Shown: in pieces, positions 27,282-35,528 of the stretch | Position numbering within the stretch: the first letter of the stretch is position 1 | How the letters are laid out: every line of letters starts with the position of its first letter | The notes under the pieces: generated by a model | What the model was told of the DNA's origin: nothing | Seen by the model: only the letters and a program-made list of their open reading frames with translations | Databases searched by the model: none | Program-made: the position numbers and the translations under genes | NCBI GenBank assembly: GCA_036381195.1 | Contig: DASVDH010000112.1 | Location: 19,298-83,297 of the forward strand | Direction: 5' to 3' | DNA: 64,000 nucleotides | Source: RSA9 sp036381195 | Lineage (GTDB): Bacteria; Gemmatimonadota; Gemmatimonadetes; Longimicrobiales; RSA9

Positions 27282-27719
27282 TCAGCCCAGCTCTTCCCGC
27301 ACGATGCGGTTCGCCTCGCGCCCGTCGAAGCGGCCCTTGATCCGCGGCATGATCCGGCCCATCACCTCGCCGATCGACTTCGCCCCGCCGGCGATCGCCT
27401 CGCGCACGAGCGCGCGTACCTCCGCCTCACCCAGCGGCGGCGGCAGGTACGCGGACAGCAGCGCCGCCTCCCGCTCCTCCTTCTCCGCCAGCTCCTCCCG
27501 CTTGCCCGCGCGCATCTGCTCTGCTGCTTCCTGCCGGCGCTTGATCGCGCGGCTGAGCACCTCGATCGTCTCCTCGTCGCTCAGCTCGTGGCCCAGCTCG
27601 ATCTCCCGGTTGCGGATGTCCGACAGCGTCGTCGTGAGCAACTCGGTGCGCAGCCGGTCCCGCTCCCGCCGCGCGGCGTTCAGATCCGAACGGATCCGTT
27701 CCTTCAGCTCCGCTGCCAT
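27282..27719 (-). CDS. GatB/YqeY domain protein
   Basis: A 145-residue helical protein. KERIRSDLNAARRERDRLRTE, EKEEREAALLSAYLPPPL and the end GRIMPRIKGRFDGREANRIV are the YqeY signature, related to the tail domain of GatB. Role uncertain; tRNA-dependent amidotransferase function is inferred only from the domain. GGAGGCAGGAG lies before the ATG. It is flanked by the HIT gene and mutS2 on the same strand. Confidence 0.93.
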   Translation of the reverse strand: MAAELKERIRSDLNAARRERDRLRTELLTTTLSDIRNREIELGHELSDEETIEVLSRAIKRRQEAAEQMRAGKREELAEKEEREAALLSAYLPPPLGEAEVRALVREAIAGGAKSIGEVMGRIMPRIKGRFDGREANRIVREELG

Positions 27720-27792
27720 GGGCTCCTGCCTCCCTGTCCAGGTCCGCCGCGCGGCGCGCCCGCGCCGCGCGGATCGTCCGCGCTCCCGCGCC

Positions 27793-28143
27793 TCACCCCG
27801 GTGGCCAGTGCATCTGGCGGCCACCCAGGACGTGCAGGTGCACGTGGTCGACGGTCTGGCCCGCCGCGGGCCCGTTGTTCAGCACGAGCCGGTAGCCCGC
27901 GCCCGAGATCCCCTCCTGTCGTGCGACCGCCTTCCCCGCCAGCACCAGCCGCCCGATCAGCTCGGCGTCCACCTCCTCCAGCGCGTCCACCGCCGGGATG
28001 TGACGCTTCGGAACCACCAGCACGTGCGTCGGCGCCTGCGGGTTGATGTCCCGGAACGCGACCGTGTGATCGTCCTCCCGCACCACTGTGGCCGGCAGCT
28101 CCCCCGCCACGATCTTGCAGAAGATGCATTCCGTCGTCGCCAT
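27793..28143 (-). CDS. HIT family (HINT-like) nucleotide hydrolase
   Basis: A 116-residue histidine-triad protein. CIFCKIVAGELP with its zinc-type cysteines, FRDINPQAPTHVLVVPKRHI and the active-site triad HVHLHVLGG are those of the HINT branch, which hydrolyses nucleoside phosphoramidates and adenylylated substrates. AGGAGG precedes the ATG. It is the first of the HIT-yqeY-mutS2-dnaG run on this strand. Confidence 0.95.
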   Translation of the reverse strand: MATTECIFCKIVAGELPATVVREDDHTVAFRDINPQAPTHVLVVPKRHIPAVDALEEVDAELIGRLVLAGKAVARQEGISGAGYRLVLNNGPAAGQTVDHVHLHVLGGRQMHWPPG

Positions 28144-28502
28144 GCGTGCCTCCTGAGTCGTTCCCCCAGGTCGAGCCGTTCCCGCGCGGCCCGGCAACCC
28201 GGGCTGTCACCCGCGGTTCGCCCACCGGAGCCGGGGCGGGGCTGTCAGCCGGGCTGAGGTGCCGGAGCGGGGGCCACCCCCACCCGCCTCTCGGAGCGCG
28301 GAGCGGGGGTCTCCATATCCGAGGGACTGGACGACCGACTCCACCCGCCTCTCGGAGCGCGGAGCGGGGACTACCCCCACCTCTCGGGGCGGCCAGGCGG
28401 CGGGCCCGCTCGCTTCTCCATCCCCAACCCACCCCGCTATGGCCTTGCCCCTGTCGCCTCACCATCGTGCGCACCCCTTTCCCGAGGAGGAGGCGCCAGC
28501 CG
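28144..28502. other. Divergent intergenic region with repeats
   Basis: This spacer separates the HIT gene (minus) from the only plus-strand gene. It should contain two divergent promoters but none can be read with confidence in this GC-rich sequence. It holds a direct repeat of about 30 bases with a 61-base period and, at its right end, the AGGAGGAGG ribosome binding site of the plus-strand gene. Confidence 0.6.
28280..28370. repeat. Direct repeat, two 29-30 base copies with a 61-base period
   Basis: The sequence beginning CCACCCGCCTCTCGGAGCGC occurs at 28280-28309 and again at 28341-28369. Degraded pieces (GCCGGAGCGGGGG before, CCACCTCTCGGGG after) suggest a longer array. Its function is unknown; it is the kind of short repeat that arises by slippage or from a mobile palindromic element. 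Confidence 0.75.
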
Positions 28503-29024
28503 ATGATGAGCGAGATCGAGCAGCGCATCCTGACGCTGCTCCGCAGCGACCCCGAGCCGATGGTCCCGCTGACCCGGCTCCATGCGGCCCTGGTCGCGGA
28601 GCTGGGACCCCGCTCCGGCACCTACGCCCAGCTCCGCGAGCGCATCCGCCGCCGGCCCGACCTCTTCCTCCTCATCGAGCCGCTGCCCGCGCCCTGGTCC
28701 GACGACTCCTGGCCCGCCGACCTCAAGGGCGAGTACGAGCGCGCCCTGCGCGACGCCGGGCTCGAGGCAGGGCCGCACGTCGCCATCGCCGGGCCGGATG
28801 ACGGCCCGCGCGGGCTCGCCGCCCCTGCGCCCGGCGCCGCGCCCGTGCTCCGCGCGCTCCAGGCCTCCCTCGTCCAGCTCTGGGCCGCCGCCGCAGGCGA
28901 TCCGCAGCTCCAGGCCGAGCTGGTCGAAGCGCTCGGCCAGGCCGAGGAGGTCCGCCGCGTGCTCGAATCGCACGTCGCTCCGCCCGCCTCGACCCCGGCC
29001 GCGCCCGAGCGCGGCACCGGCTGA
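28503..29024 (+). CDS. Hypothetical protein with possible winged-helix N-terminus
   Basis: The only plus-strand gene in the window, 173 residues. I do not recognise its family. The first 60 residues (EIEQRILTLLRSD, VPLTRLHAALVAELG, TYAQLRERIRRRPDLFLLIE) fit three helices and a short wing, suggesting a winged-helix or LOTUS-like fold. After a Pro/Gly/Ala linker, residues 108-155 form an amphipathic helix pair. There is no signal peptide or membrane segment. AGGAGGAGG lies nine bases before the first ATG; the next ATG is the following codon. It is flanked by repeat-bearing spacers on both sides. Confidence 0.7.
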   Translation: MMSEIEQRILTLLRSDPEPMVPLTRLHAALVAELGPRSGTYAQLRERIRRRPDLFLLIEPLPAPWSDDSWPADLKGEYERALRDAGLEAGPHVAIAGPDDGPRGLAAPAPGAAPVLRALQASLVQLWAAAAGDPQLQAELVEALGQAEEVRRVLESHVAPPASTPAAPERGTG

Positions 29025-29121
29025 GGCCCGCCGGGTCATCGCCCCGCCGTCAGCGTCGCGCCGCACAGCGGCAGCCGCCGCCGCCCGTCCGTCGCAGCGC
29101 AGCGCGGTGCCCCGGCCCGCG

Positions 29122-29201
29122 GACCGGGCTCCTCAACCCGCGAGCCGGCCGCCTCAACCGGCGAGCAGGCCTCCTCGGCGGACCGGCCGCCTCAACCAGC
29201 G
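29122..29201. repeat. Short imperfect tandem repeat in the convergent spacer
   Basis: Four units of 18-21 bases starting near 29122, 29142, 29163 and 29181 share the pattern GA(C/G)C(C/A)GG..CCTCAACC.(G/C)C. The last unit runs into the end of prmA. The stretch lies between the plus-strand gene and prmA, which converge, and shows no T-run terminator. Confidence 0.55.
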
Positions 29202-30064
29202 GGCCGGAGCACCGCGCTCCACCACCCCTCCTCCTCGTCCACGTCCGCGACCTCGAGCCCTGCCGCCTGCGCCGCAGCCTCGACCTCCCGGGCCTCCTCC
29301 ACCAGGATCCCGCCCAGGATCGCGCGGCCACGGGTGTCCAGTGCTTCCCGGAAGGAGGGGAGCAGCGGCACCAGCACGCCGCTCAGGATGTTCGCCGCGA
29401 TCACGTCGAACCGCTGCGGACCGAACGCGCGTACGTACGCCGCGTCGACGACGTCGCAGCGCAGTTCCACGCACCCGGCCACGCCGTTGCGCTCGATGTT
29501 GCGCGCCGCGTTCGCCACCGCGTCGGGATCGCTCTCCACGGCCACCACCTCGCGCGCGCCCAGCCGCGCCGCGGCGATGGCCAGGACCCCGCTGCCCGTG
29601 CCCACGTCGAGCACGCGGTTCCGCGGCTCCAGCACGGCCTCGAGCAGCCGCAGCGCGCCCCGGGTCGTGGCGTGCTCCCCCGTGCCGAACGCCATCTCGG
29701 GATCGATGACGATCACGATGTCGCCCCGCCGCATCCGCGGCCGCACCCAGGACGGCGTGACCACCAGCCGCCGCCCCACCCGCCGCGGCCCGAGGCCGCG
29801 GCGCCAGCGCTCCGCCCAGTCCTCGTTCGCCTGCCAGGCCCACGAGAGCCGCGCCCCTGTTCCCGGGGCGGCCGCATCCAGCGCCTCCCGCGCCTGCTCG
29901 ATGAACGCCTCGAGATCCCGCGGCGGGTAGACGTACGTCACCAGACCGTCGCCCCGCTCCTCGACAGCCGCGCCGCCGAGCCCGATCAGGGCCTCCGCCA
30001 CGGCGGCCCGATCCTCCGCTGCCTCGGCCGGAGCGCACAGCACCAGCCAACGGTCGGGGTCCAT
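29192..30064 (-). CDS. prmA: Ribosomal protein L11 methyltransferase
   Basis: A 290-residue SAM-dependent enzyme that methylates L11. IDPEMAFGTGEHATTRGALRL is diagnostic, VLDVGTGSGVLAIAAARLGA is the SAM site and IAANILSGVLVPLLP carries the substrate-side Asn-Ile-Leu motif. The N-terminal L11-binding domain is shorter and more divergent than in E. coli. GGAGG precedes the ATG. Promoter-like boxes about 120 bases upstream suggest that it has its own transcript rather than depending on dnaJ. Confidence 0.94.
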   Translation of the reverse strand: MDPDRWLVLCAPAEAAEDRAAVAEALIGLGGAAVEERGDGLVTYVYPPRDLEAFIEQAREALDAAAPGTGARLSWAWQANEDWAERWRRGLGPRRVGRRLVVTPSWVRPRMRRGDIVIVIDPEMAFGTGEHATTRGALRLLEAVLEPRNRVLDVGTGSGVLAIAAARLGAREVVAVESDPDAVANAARNIERNGVAGCVELRCDVVDAAYVRAFGPQRFDVIAANILSGVLVPLLPSFREALDTRGRAILGGILVEEAREVEAAAQAAGLEVADVDEEEGWWSAVLRPAG

Positions 30065-30468
30065 CGCCTCCGGGACTCTGGTTCTCGGTTCTCGGCATGG
30101 CCTGCTGCCGCACCCGCGTGCGCCCGGCGGGCTCGCTGCGGCCGGGCCCCGGGGCGTCGCGCCCGCATGCCGTGCAAAGCCGGCAATCTAACGACCGGGC
30201 GGGGCCGGCTCAAAGCGCGCGGCCGCGGAGGAACACCCCGCGGGTCGGAGTCGCGCCGCGGAGGCGATGACGATGTTCGCGGTCGTGATCGCCCCACGGG
30301 CGTACGGCGGGAGGAGCGGGGAACGGCACCGGCGCTCCTCGGGGGTGTGACTCGACGGAGTGGCGGCGCAAGCGGCCGGAGGCGCTGGTGCGGATGCCGC
30401 GCCGTCGGGCGCCGCTGGCGCCTCCCGGCGGGACAGGAGCGGGGTCGGAGCCGGTCGTGCCAGCGCCG
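30065..30468. other. Gene-free spacer between dnaJ and prmA
   Basis: No credible gene. rsmE, which often follows prmA or dnaJ in other bacteria, is absent. The region holds the predicted prmA promoter, a GGCGCC-loop-GGCGCC hairpin without a T-run about 50 bases after the dnaJ stop, and a 28-codon plus-strand frame that I consider accidental. Confidence 0.55.
30185..30213 (-). promoter_or_regulatory. Predicted promoter of prmA
   Basis: On the minus strand TTGAGC, exactly 17 bases and TAGATT match the vegetative -35/-10 consensus at four of six positions each, with ideal spacing. It lies about 120 bases before the prmA ATG in a locally AT-richer patch. Confidence 0.55.
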
Positions 30469-31632
30469 TCACGCGCTGAACGCGTTGCGGATGCGGCTCC
30501 AGAAGCTGCGGTCCTGCTCGGCCTGTTCGGGGTTCGCGGGCGGAGGCGCCTCGATCTTCGCGAGCTTCCTGAACAGCGCCTCCTGTTCCCGCGTGAGCTC
30601 GGTCGGCGTCCAGACCAGGATCCGGACGATCTGGTCCCCGCGGCCCTGACCGCGGAGCTTCGGCAATCCGCGCCCCGTCATGCGCAGGAGCCGGCCGGAT
30701 TGCGTCCCGGCAGGGACCTTCAGCCGTGCCACGCCGTGGATCGTCGGCACCTCGACCTCCGCTCCGAGCGCGGCCTGGCTGAACGTGATCGCGAGCGTGC
30801 AGTACAGGTCCGCGCCCTCCCGAACGAAGCGCGGGTCCTCCTGCACCTCCAGCACCACCATGACGTCCCCGCGCGAGCCGCCGCGGGCGCCCGCGTTGCC
30901 CTGCCCGCGCAGCGTGAGATAATCGCCCGTCGAGACGCCGGCCGGCACCTCCACCGCGAACGTCCGCCTGACCGGGCGCACGCCGCGCCCGCCGCACGCC
31001 CCGCACAGCCGCTCGATGCGCTGCCCCTCGCCGCCGCAGTCGGGGCAGGCGGTCACGCTCACGAGCTGGCCGAGCATGGAGCGCTGCACCCGCCGCACCT
31101 CGCCCGCTCCACCGCACGTGCTGCAGCGCACCGGCGGCGTCCCGTTCTCGGATCCGCTTCCGCCACAGGCATCACACGGGTCGAGGACCTGCACCTCGAA
31201 CGTCTTCCGCGCGCCGTCGGCCACTTCGTCGAGCGTCAGCGGGACCCGCACGGTGATGTCCGCGCCCCGCCGCTGACTGCTCCGCGCCCTCCGGCCCGCG
31301 CCCCGTCCGCCGAACAGGTCGCCGAAGCCGAAGCCGCCGAACTCGCGCATGAAGATCTCGAGCGCGTCCGCGAAGTCGAAGCCGCCGTACCCGGCCTGCC
31401 CCGCGGCCGCGCCCTTCACGCCCGCATGGCCGTAGCGGTCGTAGGCAGCCCGCTTCTCCGGGTCGCGCAGGACCTCGTAGGCCTCCGTCGCCTCCTTGAA
31501 GCGTTCCTCCGCTTCCTTCGACCCGCCATTCCGGTCCGGATGGTACTGCAGGGCGAGCTTCCGGTAGGCCTTCTTGATCGCCTCGGTGTCAGCGTCGCGC
31601 GGGACGCCCAGAATCTCGTAGTAATCTCTCAT
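30469..31632 (-). CDS. dnaJ: Chaperone protein DnaJ
   Basis: A 387-residue co-chaperone that stimulates DnaK ATPase and delivers substrates. The J domain has HPD at 31-33; a Gly/Phe-rich linker (about 78-107) follows, then four CxxCxGxG zinc motifs (CDACGGSG, CSTCGGAG, CPDCGGEG, CGACGGRG) and the C-terminal substrate-binding domains. Type I architecture is complete. The start lies 18 bases after the hrcA stop. dnaK and grpE are not in this cluster, unlike many hrcA operons. Confidence 0.97.
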   Translation of the reverse strand: MRDYYEILGVPRDADTEAIKKAYRKLALQYHPDRNGGSKEAEERFKEATEAYEVLRDPEKRAAYDRYGHAGVKGAAAGQAGYGGFDFADALEIFMREFGGFGFGDLFGGRGAGRRARSSQRRGADITVRVPLTLDEVADGARKTFEVQVLDPCDACGGSGSENGTPPVRCSTCGGAGEVRRVQRSMLGQLVSVTACPDCGGEGQRIERLCGACGGRGVRPVRRTFAVEVPAGVSTGDYLTLRGQGNAGARGGSRGDVMVVLEVQEDPRFVREGADLYCTLAITFSQAALGAEVEVPTIHGVARLKVPAGTQSGRLLRMTGRGLPKLRGQGRGDQIVRILVWTPTELTREQEALFRKLAKIEAPPPANPEQAEQDRSFWSRIRNAFSA

Positions 31633-31650
31633 GCTTCCACTCGCGCCACG

Positions 31651-32733
31651 CTACCCTGCCGACACCCTTCCCGCGGCCTCCGCTTCGCCTCCCATCAGCT
31701 CGGAGAGCAACGAGCTCGTGTACCGTACGATCGCCGCCACCTTCTCGTAGGACATCCGCGTGGGGCCGATCACGCCGACCACCCCAGCCAGTCCGCCGCT
31801 GCGGTAGGGCGAGGTCACGAGCGTGAAGGGGGTGAGCAGCGGGTCCTCGTTCTCGCCGCCGATGGTGATCTGGACCGAGACGTCCCGCGCCCGCTCGCCC
31901 AGCACGGACGCCAGCAGGTCGCGCCGCTCCGTCAACTCGATCAGGCCCTTCAGGCTGCTCTCGCTCGCGAACTCCGGCTGGCTCGCCAGCACGCTCGCGT
32001 TCCCCAGGTGCAGGCCGTCCACGCCGCTCCGGTCGAACAGCTCTTCCGCCGCCTGGAGGAAGATGTTGAGCAGCTCCGTCGCAGACGCATCGTCCCCGGG
32101 AACCGAATCCCGCAGGCGCTCCGGCAGCGTCTGCCGGATCTGCGCCAGCGTCAGCCCCGCCAGCCGCTCGTTCAGCACCATCGTCACCGCGACCAGCGAC
32201 TGCGGCGGCACCGACCCGGGCAGGTCCACGTAGACCGTGCGCACGCGCCCGCCGCCGAGCGTCAACACCAGCAGCACCTTGTCGCTGGTGAGCGAGACCA
32301 GCTCCAGCTTCTCCAGCACCGCATCTTCCAGCCGGGGCGCGATCGCGACGCCCAGCTCGCCCGTCAGGAGCCCCAGCACCCGCGTCGCCCGGCGGATGAG
32401 CCACTCCAGCGCCGCGCTCCGCTCCTCCTCCCCCAGCTCGCGCCGCAGCCGCCGCTGCTCCGCAGCGGTCAGCTTCACCGGCCGCATCAGCGTGTCCACG
32501 TAGTATCGGTATGCCAGATCCGTGGGCACGCGTCCGGCCGACGTGTGCGGATGATAGAGGAAGCCCTTCTCCTCCAGGTCGGCCATCGTGTTCCGGACGG
32601 TCGCGGGCGAGACGCCCAGCGCGAACTTCTTGGCCACGACCCGGCTACCGGCGGGCTCCGCGGTCTCCACGTAGGTGCGGATCACCGCCTCGAGCACTCG
32701 CCGCTCCCGTTCCGTGAGCACGTCGCCGCTCAT
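31651..32733 (-). CDS. hrcA: Heat-inducible transcription repressor HrcA
   Basis: A 360-residue repressor of class I heat-shock genes. The N-terminal winged helix reads LTERERRVLEAVIRTYVETAEPAGS and VSPATVRNTMADLEEKGFL, with the wing HPHTSAGRVPTDLAYRYYVD. The GAF-like core and C-terminal dimer segment ending GPTRMSYEKVAAIVRYTSSLL follow. The ATG at 32733 fits the family start; upstream alternatives at 32763 (ATG) and 32787 (GTG) lie at or beyond the predicted transcription start. I see no CIRCE operator upstream, so autoregulation is not supported here. Confidence 0.95.
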   Translation of the reverse strand: MSGDVLTERERRVLEAVIRTYVETAEPAGSRVVAKKFALGVSPATVRNTMADLEEKGFLYHPHTSAGRVPTDLAYRYYVDTLMRPVKLTAAEQRRLRRELGEEERSAALEWLIRRATRVLGLLTGELGVAIAPRLEDAVLEKLELVSLTSDKVLLVLTLGGGRVRTVYVDLPGSVPPQSLVAVTMVLNERLAGLTLAQIRQTLPERLRDSVPGDDASATELLNIFLQAAEELFDRSGVDGLHLGNASVLASQPEFASESSLKGLIELTERRDLLASVLGERARDVSVQITIGGENEDPLLTPFTLVTSPYRSGGLAGVVGVIGPTRMSYEKVAAIVRYTSSLLSELMGGEAEAAGRVSAG

Positions 32734-32776
32734 CGACTTACCAGCGGTCAGGTCAGGGCCCATGCATCCCGCGAAA

Positions 32777-32806
32777 AATGTCGCCACGGCGGCGGATCCC
32801 AGTCAA
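32777..32806 (-). promoter_or_regulatory. Predicted promoter of hrcA-dnaJ
   Basis: TTGACT (five of six) is followed after 18 bases by GACATT (three of six) on the minus strand. The predicted start of transcription is about 37 bases before the chosen hrcA ATG. A TTAGCACTC-type CIRCE half-site is not seen. Confidence 0.4.
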
Positions 32807-33010
32807 GCCGCCGCCCGCACCACGCCGGGATCCCCGCCGTGCGCCCGGCGGCGCGAGGGGACGCGGTCGGCGGTCGTGGACGCCACGCGCGAGCACTCAC
32901 CGGGCGCGATGACCCGCGCAGCGTCCGTCCGCCGAGGCTCCACCGGCCGGCACGTCCGGGTCGCCGGCGGCCGTGGTGGACAGGCATGGCACGGCCGCCG
33001 GCGCCCGGCG

Positions 33011-34309
33011 CTACGCCGCAGCGTCCAGCTCCACTGCCAGGTGGTCCAGGAGGAGCCAGCCGTCCGGCGTCAGCCGCAGCGCGTCCGTCGCCAGCTCCGC
33101 CCAACCGCGCTCCGCCCAGCCCGCCGCGAGTCGCCGCTGCCGCGGGCTCATCCCGTCCAGCGGCAGGCCTTCCGCCGTGCGCAGCGCCAGCCACGTGCGC
33201 TCCAGCCGCGCCGCCTCGCCCGCAACCTCCTCCTCGCCCTCCACCGGCAGCTCGCCCCGCCCCAGGCTCGCCGCGTACGCGCTCCAGTCCCGCACGTTCC
33301 AGCGGCGCTTCGGCGGCACGTACGAGTGCGCCCCCGGACCCAACCCGAGGTACGGCGCCCCGGACCAGTAAACCGCGTTGTGCCGCGACTCGAACCCCGG
33401 TCGCGCGAAGTTCGACACCTCGTAGTGCAGGAACCCCGCCGCCGTCAGCCGCTTCGCGGCCAGCAGGTACTCGGCCCGGTAGGCCTCCTCGCCCGGCAGC
33501 CGCTCGCGGCCCTCCGCCACCCAGCGTCCCAGCGGCGCGCGCGCCTCGGCGGTGAGCCCGTACAGCGACACGTGCTCCGGCTCCAGCGCGAGCGCGCACT
33601 CCAGGTCTCGCGCCCAGTCACGCCCCAGACGTTCGGGCAGGGCGAAAATCAGATCCACGCTGACGTTCCCGAACCCCGCCGCCCGCGCCGCCTCGATCGC
33701 CCGCCGCGGCCCCTCCGGCCCGTGCAGTCGGCCCATCCAGGCCAGCGACGGGGCGTGGAACGTCTGCGCCCCCAGGCTCACGCGGTTCACCCCCGCGCTC
33801 CGCCAGTCCCGCGCCACCTCCGGCGTGAAGCTCTCCGGGTTCGCTTCCGCCGTGATCTCCGCGTCCGCGGAGATCGTCGCGTGACGGCCGATCCGCTCCA
33901 GCAAGGCCGGCAGCGCGCCCACGCCCAGAAGCGAGGGCGTCCCCCCGCCCACGTAGACCGTGTCCAGCTCCAGCCGCCCCAGTCCCTCGCGGGCCACCGC
34001 CAGCTCCAGCTCGGCCGCCACCGCGGCCAGCCACTCGGCCGTGGGCGCGCGTCGCACCGCCTGAACCGCGAAGTCGCAGTAGCTGCACCGCCGTGCGCAG
34101 AACGGGACGTGCACGTACAGCGCGCGCGGCGGCGTGCCGTGGGACGGCGTGGCGCGCGTAGTGTCGCCTCCTGTTGGGGGATCCGACCCGGTCTTCCCGG
34201 GTTCTGGTACCCCCGCGCGCCCGGCCGGTTGCCGCCGCGCGGCCCGGCAGGCCGCCGCTGCGCGCGCCGGCCGGTTTCCGCCGCGTCGTCGCGCGATCCG
34301 GCCCTTCAC
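33011..34309 (-). CDS. hemW: Radical SAM heme chaperone HemW (coproporphyrinogen III oxidase-like)
   Basis: A 432-residue radical SAM protein. After about 60 Arg/Gly/Pro-rich residues the core starts at LYVHVPFCARRCSYCDF, with the cluster cysteines Cys71, Cys75 and Cys78. YVGGGTPSLL, VNRVSLGAQTF, DLIFALPERLGRDW and the HemW C-terminal wHTH follow. Without the extra cysteine of true HemN, heme insertion rather than coproporphyrinogen oxidation is the likely role. The GTG start overlaps the dprA stop (GTGA); no in-frame start closer to the core was found, so the extension is probably real. Confidence 0.92.
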   Translation of the reverse strand: MKGRIARRRGGNRPARAAAACRAARRQPAGRAGVPEPGKTGSDPPTGGDTTRATPSHGTPPRALYVHVPFCARRCSYCDFAVQAVRRAPTAEWLAAVAAELELAVAREGLGRLELDTVYVGGGTPSLLGVGALPALLERIGRHATISADAEITAEANPESFTPEVARDWRSAGVNRVSLGAQTFHAPSLAWMGRLHGPEGPRRAIEAARAAGFGNVSVDLIFALPERLGRDWARDLECALALEPEHVSLYGLTAEARAPLGRWVAEGRERLPGEEAYRAEYLLAAKRLTAAGFLHYEVSNFARPGFESRHNAVYWSGAPYLGLGPGAHSYVPPKRRWNVRDWSAYAASLGRGELPVEGEEEVAGEAARLERTWLALRTAEGLPLDGMSPRQRRLAAGWAERGWAELATDALRLTPDGWLLLDHLAVELDAAA

Positions 34310-35403
34310 GCCCGCGTGTACCGCCCGCCGGGGACCTGGCGTGCATGGCCCGCCAGCTCGAGCTCGAGCAGCGCGCCCAGCAGGACCGATGGCGGCGCAC
34401 CACAGGCGTCCGCCAGCTCGTCCACGTGCATCGGGTCATGGCCGAGCGCCTCCCACAGCGCGCGCGCAATGGGACTCAGCCCGACGGGCGGCGGGGGGCG
34501 CTCGCCGCCTTCCGCATCCTCCGCCGCGGCCCGGCGGGCCAGCTCGCCGAGCCCGACGGCTTCCAGGATGTCCCGCACCTCGATCGCGGGAGTGGCGCCG
34601 TCCCGCAGCAGCGCGTTGGTCCCGATGCTCGTCGCCCGGCCGATCGGCCCCGGCACCGCCAGCACTTCACGGCCGAGTCTCAGCGCGTGGTCCGCTGTGA
34701 TGAGTGCGCCGCTCCGGGCCGATGCCTCGACGACCGTCACGCCCAGCGCAAGCGCCGCGATCAGCCGGTTGCGTCGCGGGAAGAGGTGCTTCATCGCCGG
34801 CGTCCCCGGCGCCGCTTCGCTGAGCAGCAGCCCCTCACGCGCGATGCGCTCGTACAGCCACGTGTTCTGCACCGGGTAGGCGACGTCGATCCCTCCTGCC
34901 AGCACGGCGATCGTGCCACCCTCGAGCGCCGCGGCATGCGCGTGCGCGTCGATGCCTCGCGCGAGCCCGCTCACGACCACCACGCCCGCCCGCGACAGCC
35001 CGCCTGCCAGCAGGCGCGCAGCCGATCCCCCGTACTCCGTGCTCTGGCGAGTGCCCACCACCGCGATCGCCGGCCGCTCCAGCAGCTCCAGCCGTCCGCG
35101 CGCGAAGAGCACGGCCGGCGGATCCTCCAAGTGCAGCAGCCGCGCCGGGTAGCGCGGGTCCGTCTCGAGCAGGATCTCCACGCCCGGGCGCAGCACCGCC
35201 CGCAGTGACGACTCCACCCGGCGGCGAATGATGGCGCTGTCGCGGACCAGTGCCGCGGCCTCCCCGATCGCCGTGGCCGGCGCGGAGAGCGCGGCCCGCG
35301 CACTGCCGTAATGCCGCAGCAGCGCCCGTAGCCGGCCGCCGTTCCCCACTCCCGGCAATGCACACAGGTGGAGGAGCGCTCTGAGCTCCGACTCCGCGAG
35401 CAT
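34306..35403 (-). CDS. dprA: DNA processing protein DprA
   Basis: A 365-residue protein that loads RecA on incoming single-stranded DNA in transformation. The Rossmann-like core has VGTRQSTEYG, VSGLARGIDAHAHAAALEGG, VLAGGIDVAYP, HLFPRRNRLIAALA and ITADHALRLGREVLAVPG. A C-terminal winged helix (MHVDELADACGAPPSVLLGALLELELAG) completes the long form. No other competence gene is nearby. It is coupled by overlap to hemW downstream and follows obg by about 100 bases of repeat-bearing spacer. Confidence 0.95.
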   Translation of the reverse strand: MLAESELRALLHLCALPGVGNGGRLRALLRHYGSARAALSAPATAIGEAAALVRDSAIIRRRVESSLRAVLRPGVEILLETDPRYPARLLHLEDPPAVLFARGRLELLERPAIAVVGTRQSTEYGGSAARLLAGGLSRAGVVVVSGLARGIDAHAHAAALEGGTIAVLAGGIDVAYPVQNTWLYERIAREGLLLSEAAPGTPAMKHLFPRRNRLIAALALGVTVVEASARSGALITADHALRLGREVLAVPGPIGRATSIGTNALLRDGATPAIEVRDILEAVGLGELARRAAAEDAEGGERPPPPVGLSPIARALWEALGHDPMHVDELADACGAPPSVLLGALLELELAGHARQVPGGRYTRA

Positions 35404-35435
35404 GATGCGGCCCTCGACCGGATCTGCTCCGGGTG

Positions 35436-35528
35436 GCGGTAGACGTTGCGGTAGACGTTGGGGGCCGGCGTGGCTCTCATCGCCGGAACGCCGGCGCGGC
35501 TCTCAGGGCCGGAACGTCGGCGCGGGCG
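35436..35528. repeat. Short tandem repeats between obg and dprA
   Basis: GCGGTAGACGTT occurs twice in tandem (35436-35447 and 35448-35459). Next come about three degenerate 25-26 base units containing GCCGG(A/C)..(C/T)(C/G)GGCG.GGCTCTCA, which run over the obg stop codon. These look like slippage products; a regulatory role is not indicated. Confidence 0.55.

Noticed and set aside
30267..30353. A 28-codon plus-strand frame with a GGAGG-like site between prmA and dnaJ.
   Set aside because: It is too short, without hydrophobic or structural features, and on the strand opposite all neighbours. Nothing beyond a chance ribosome binding site supports it.
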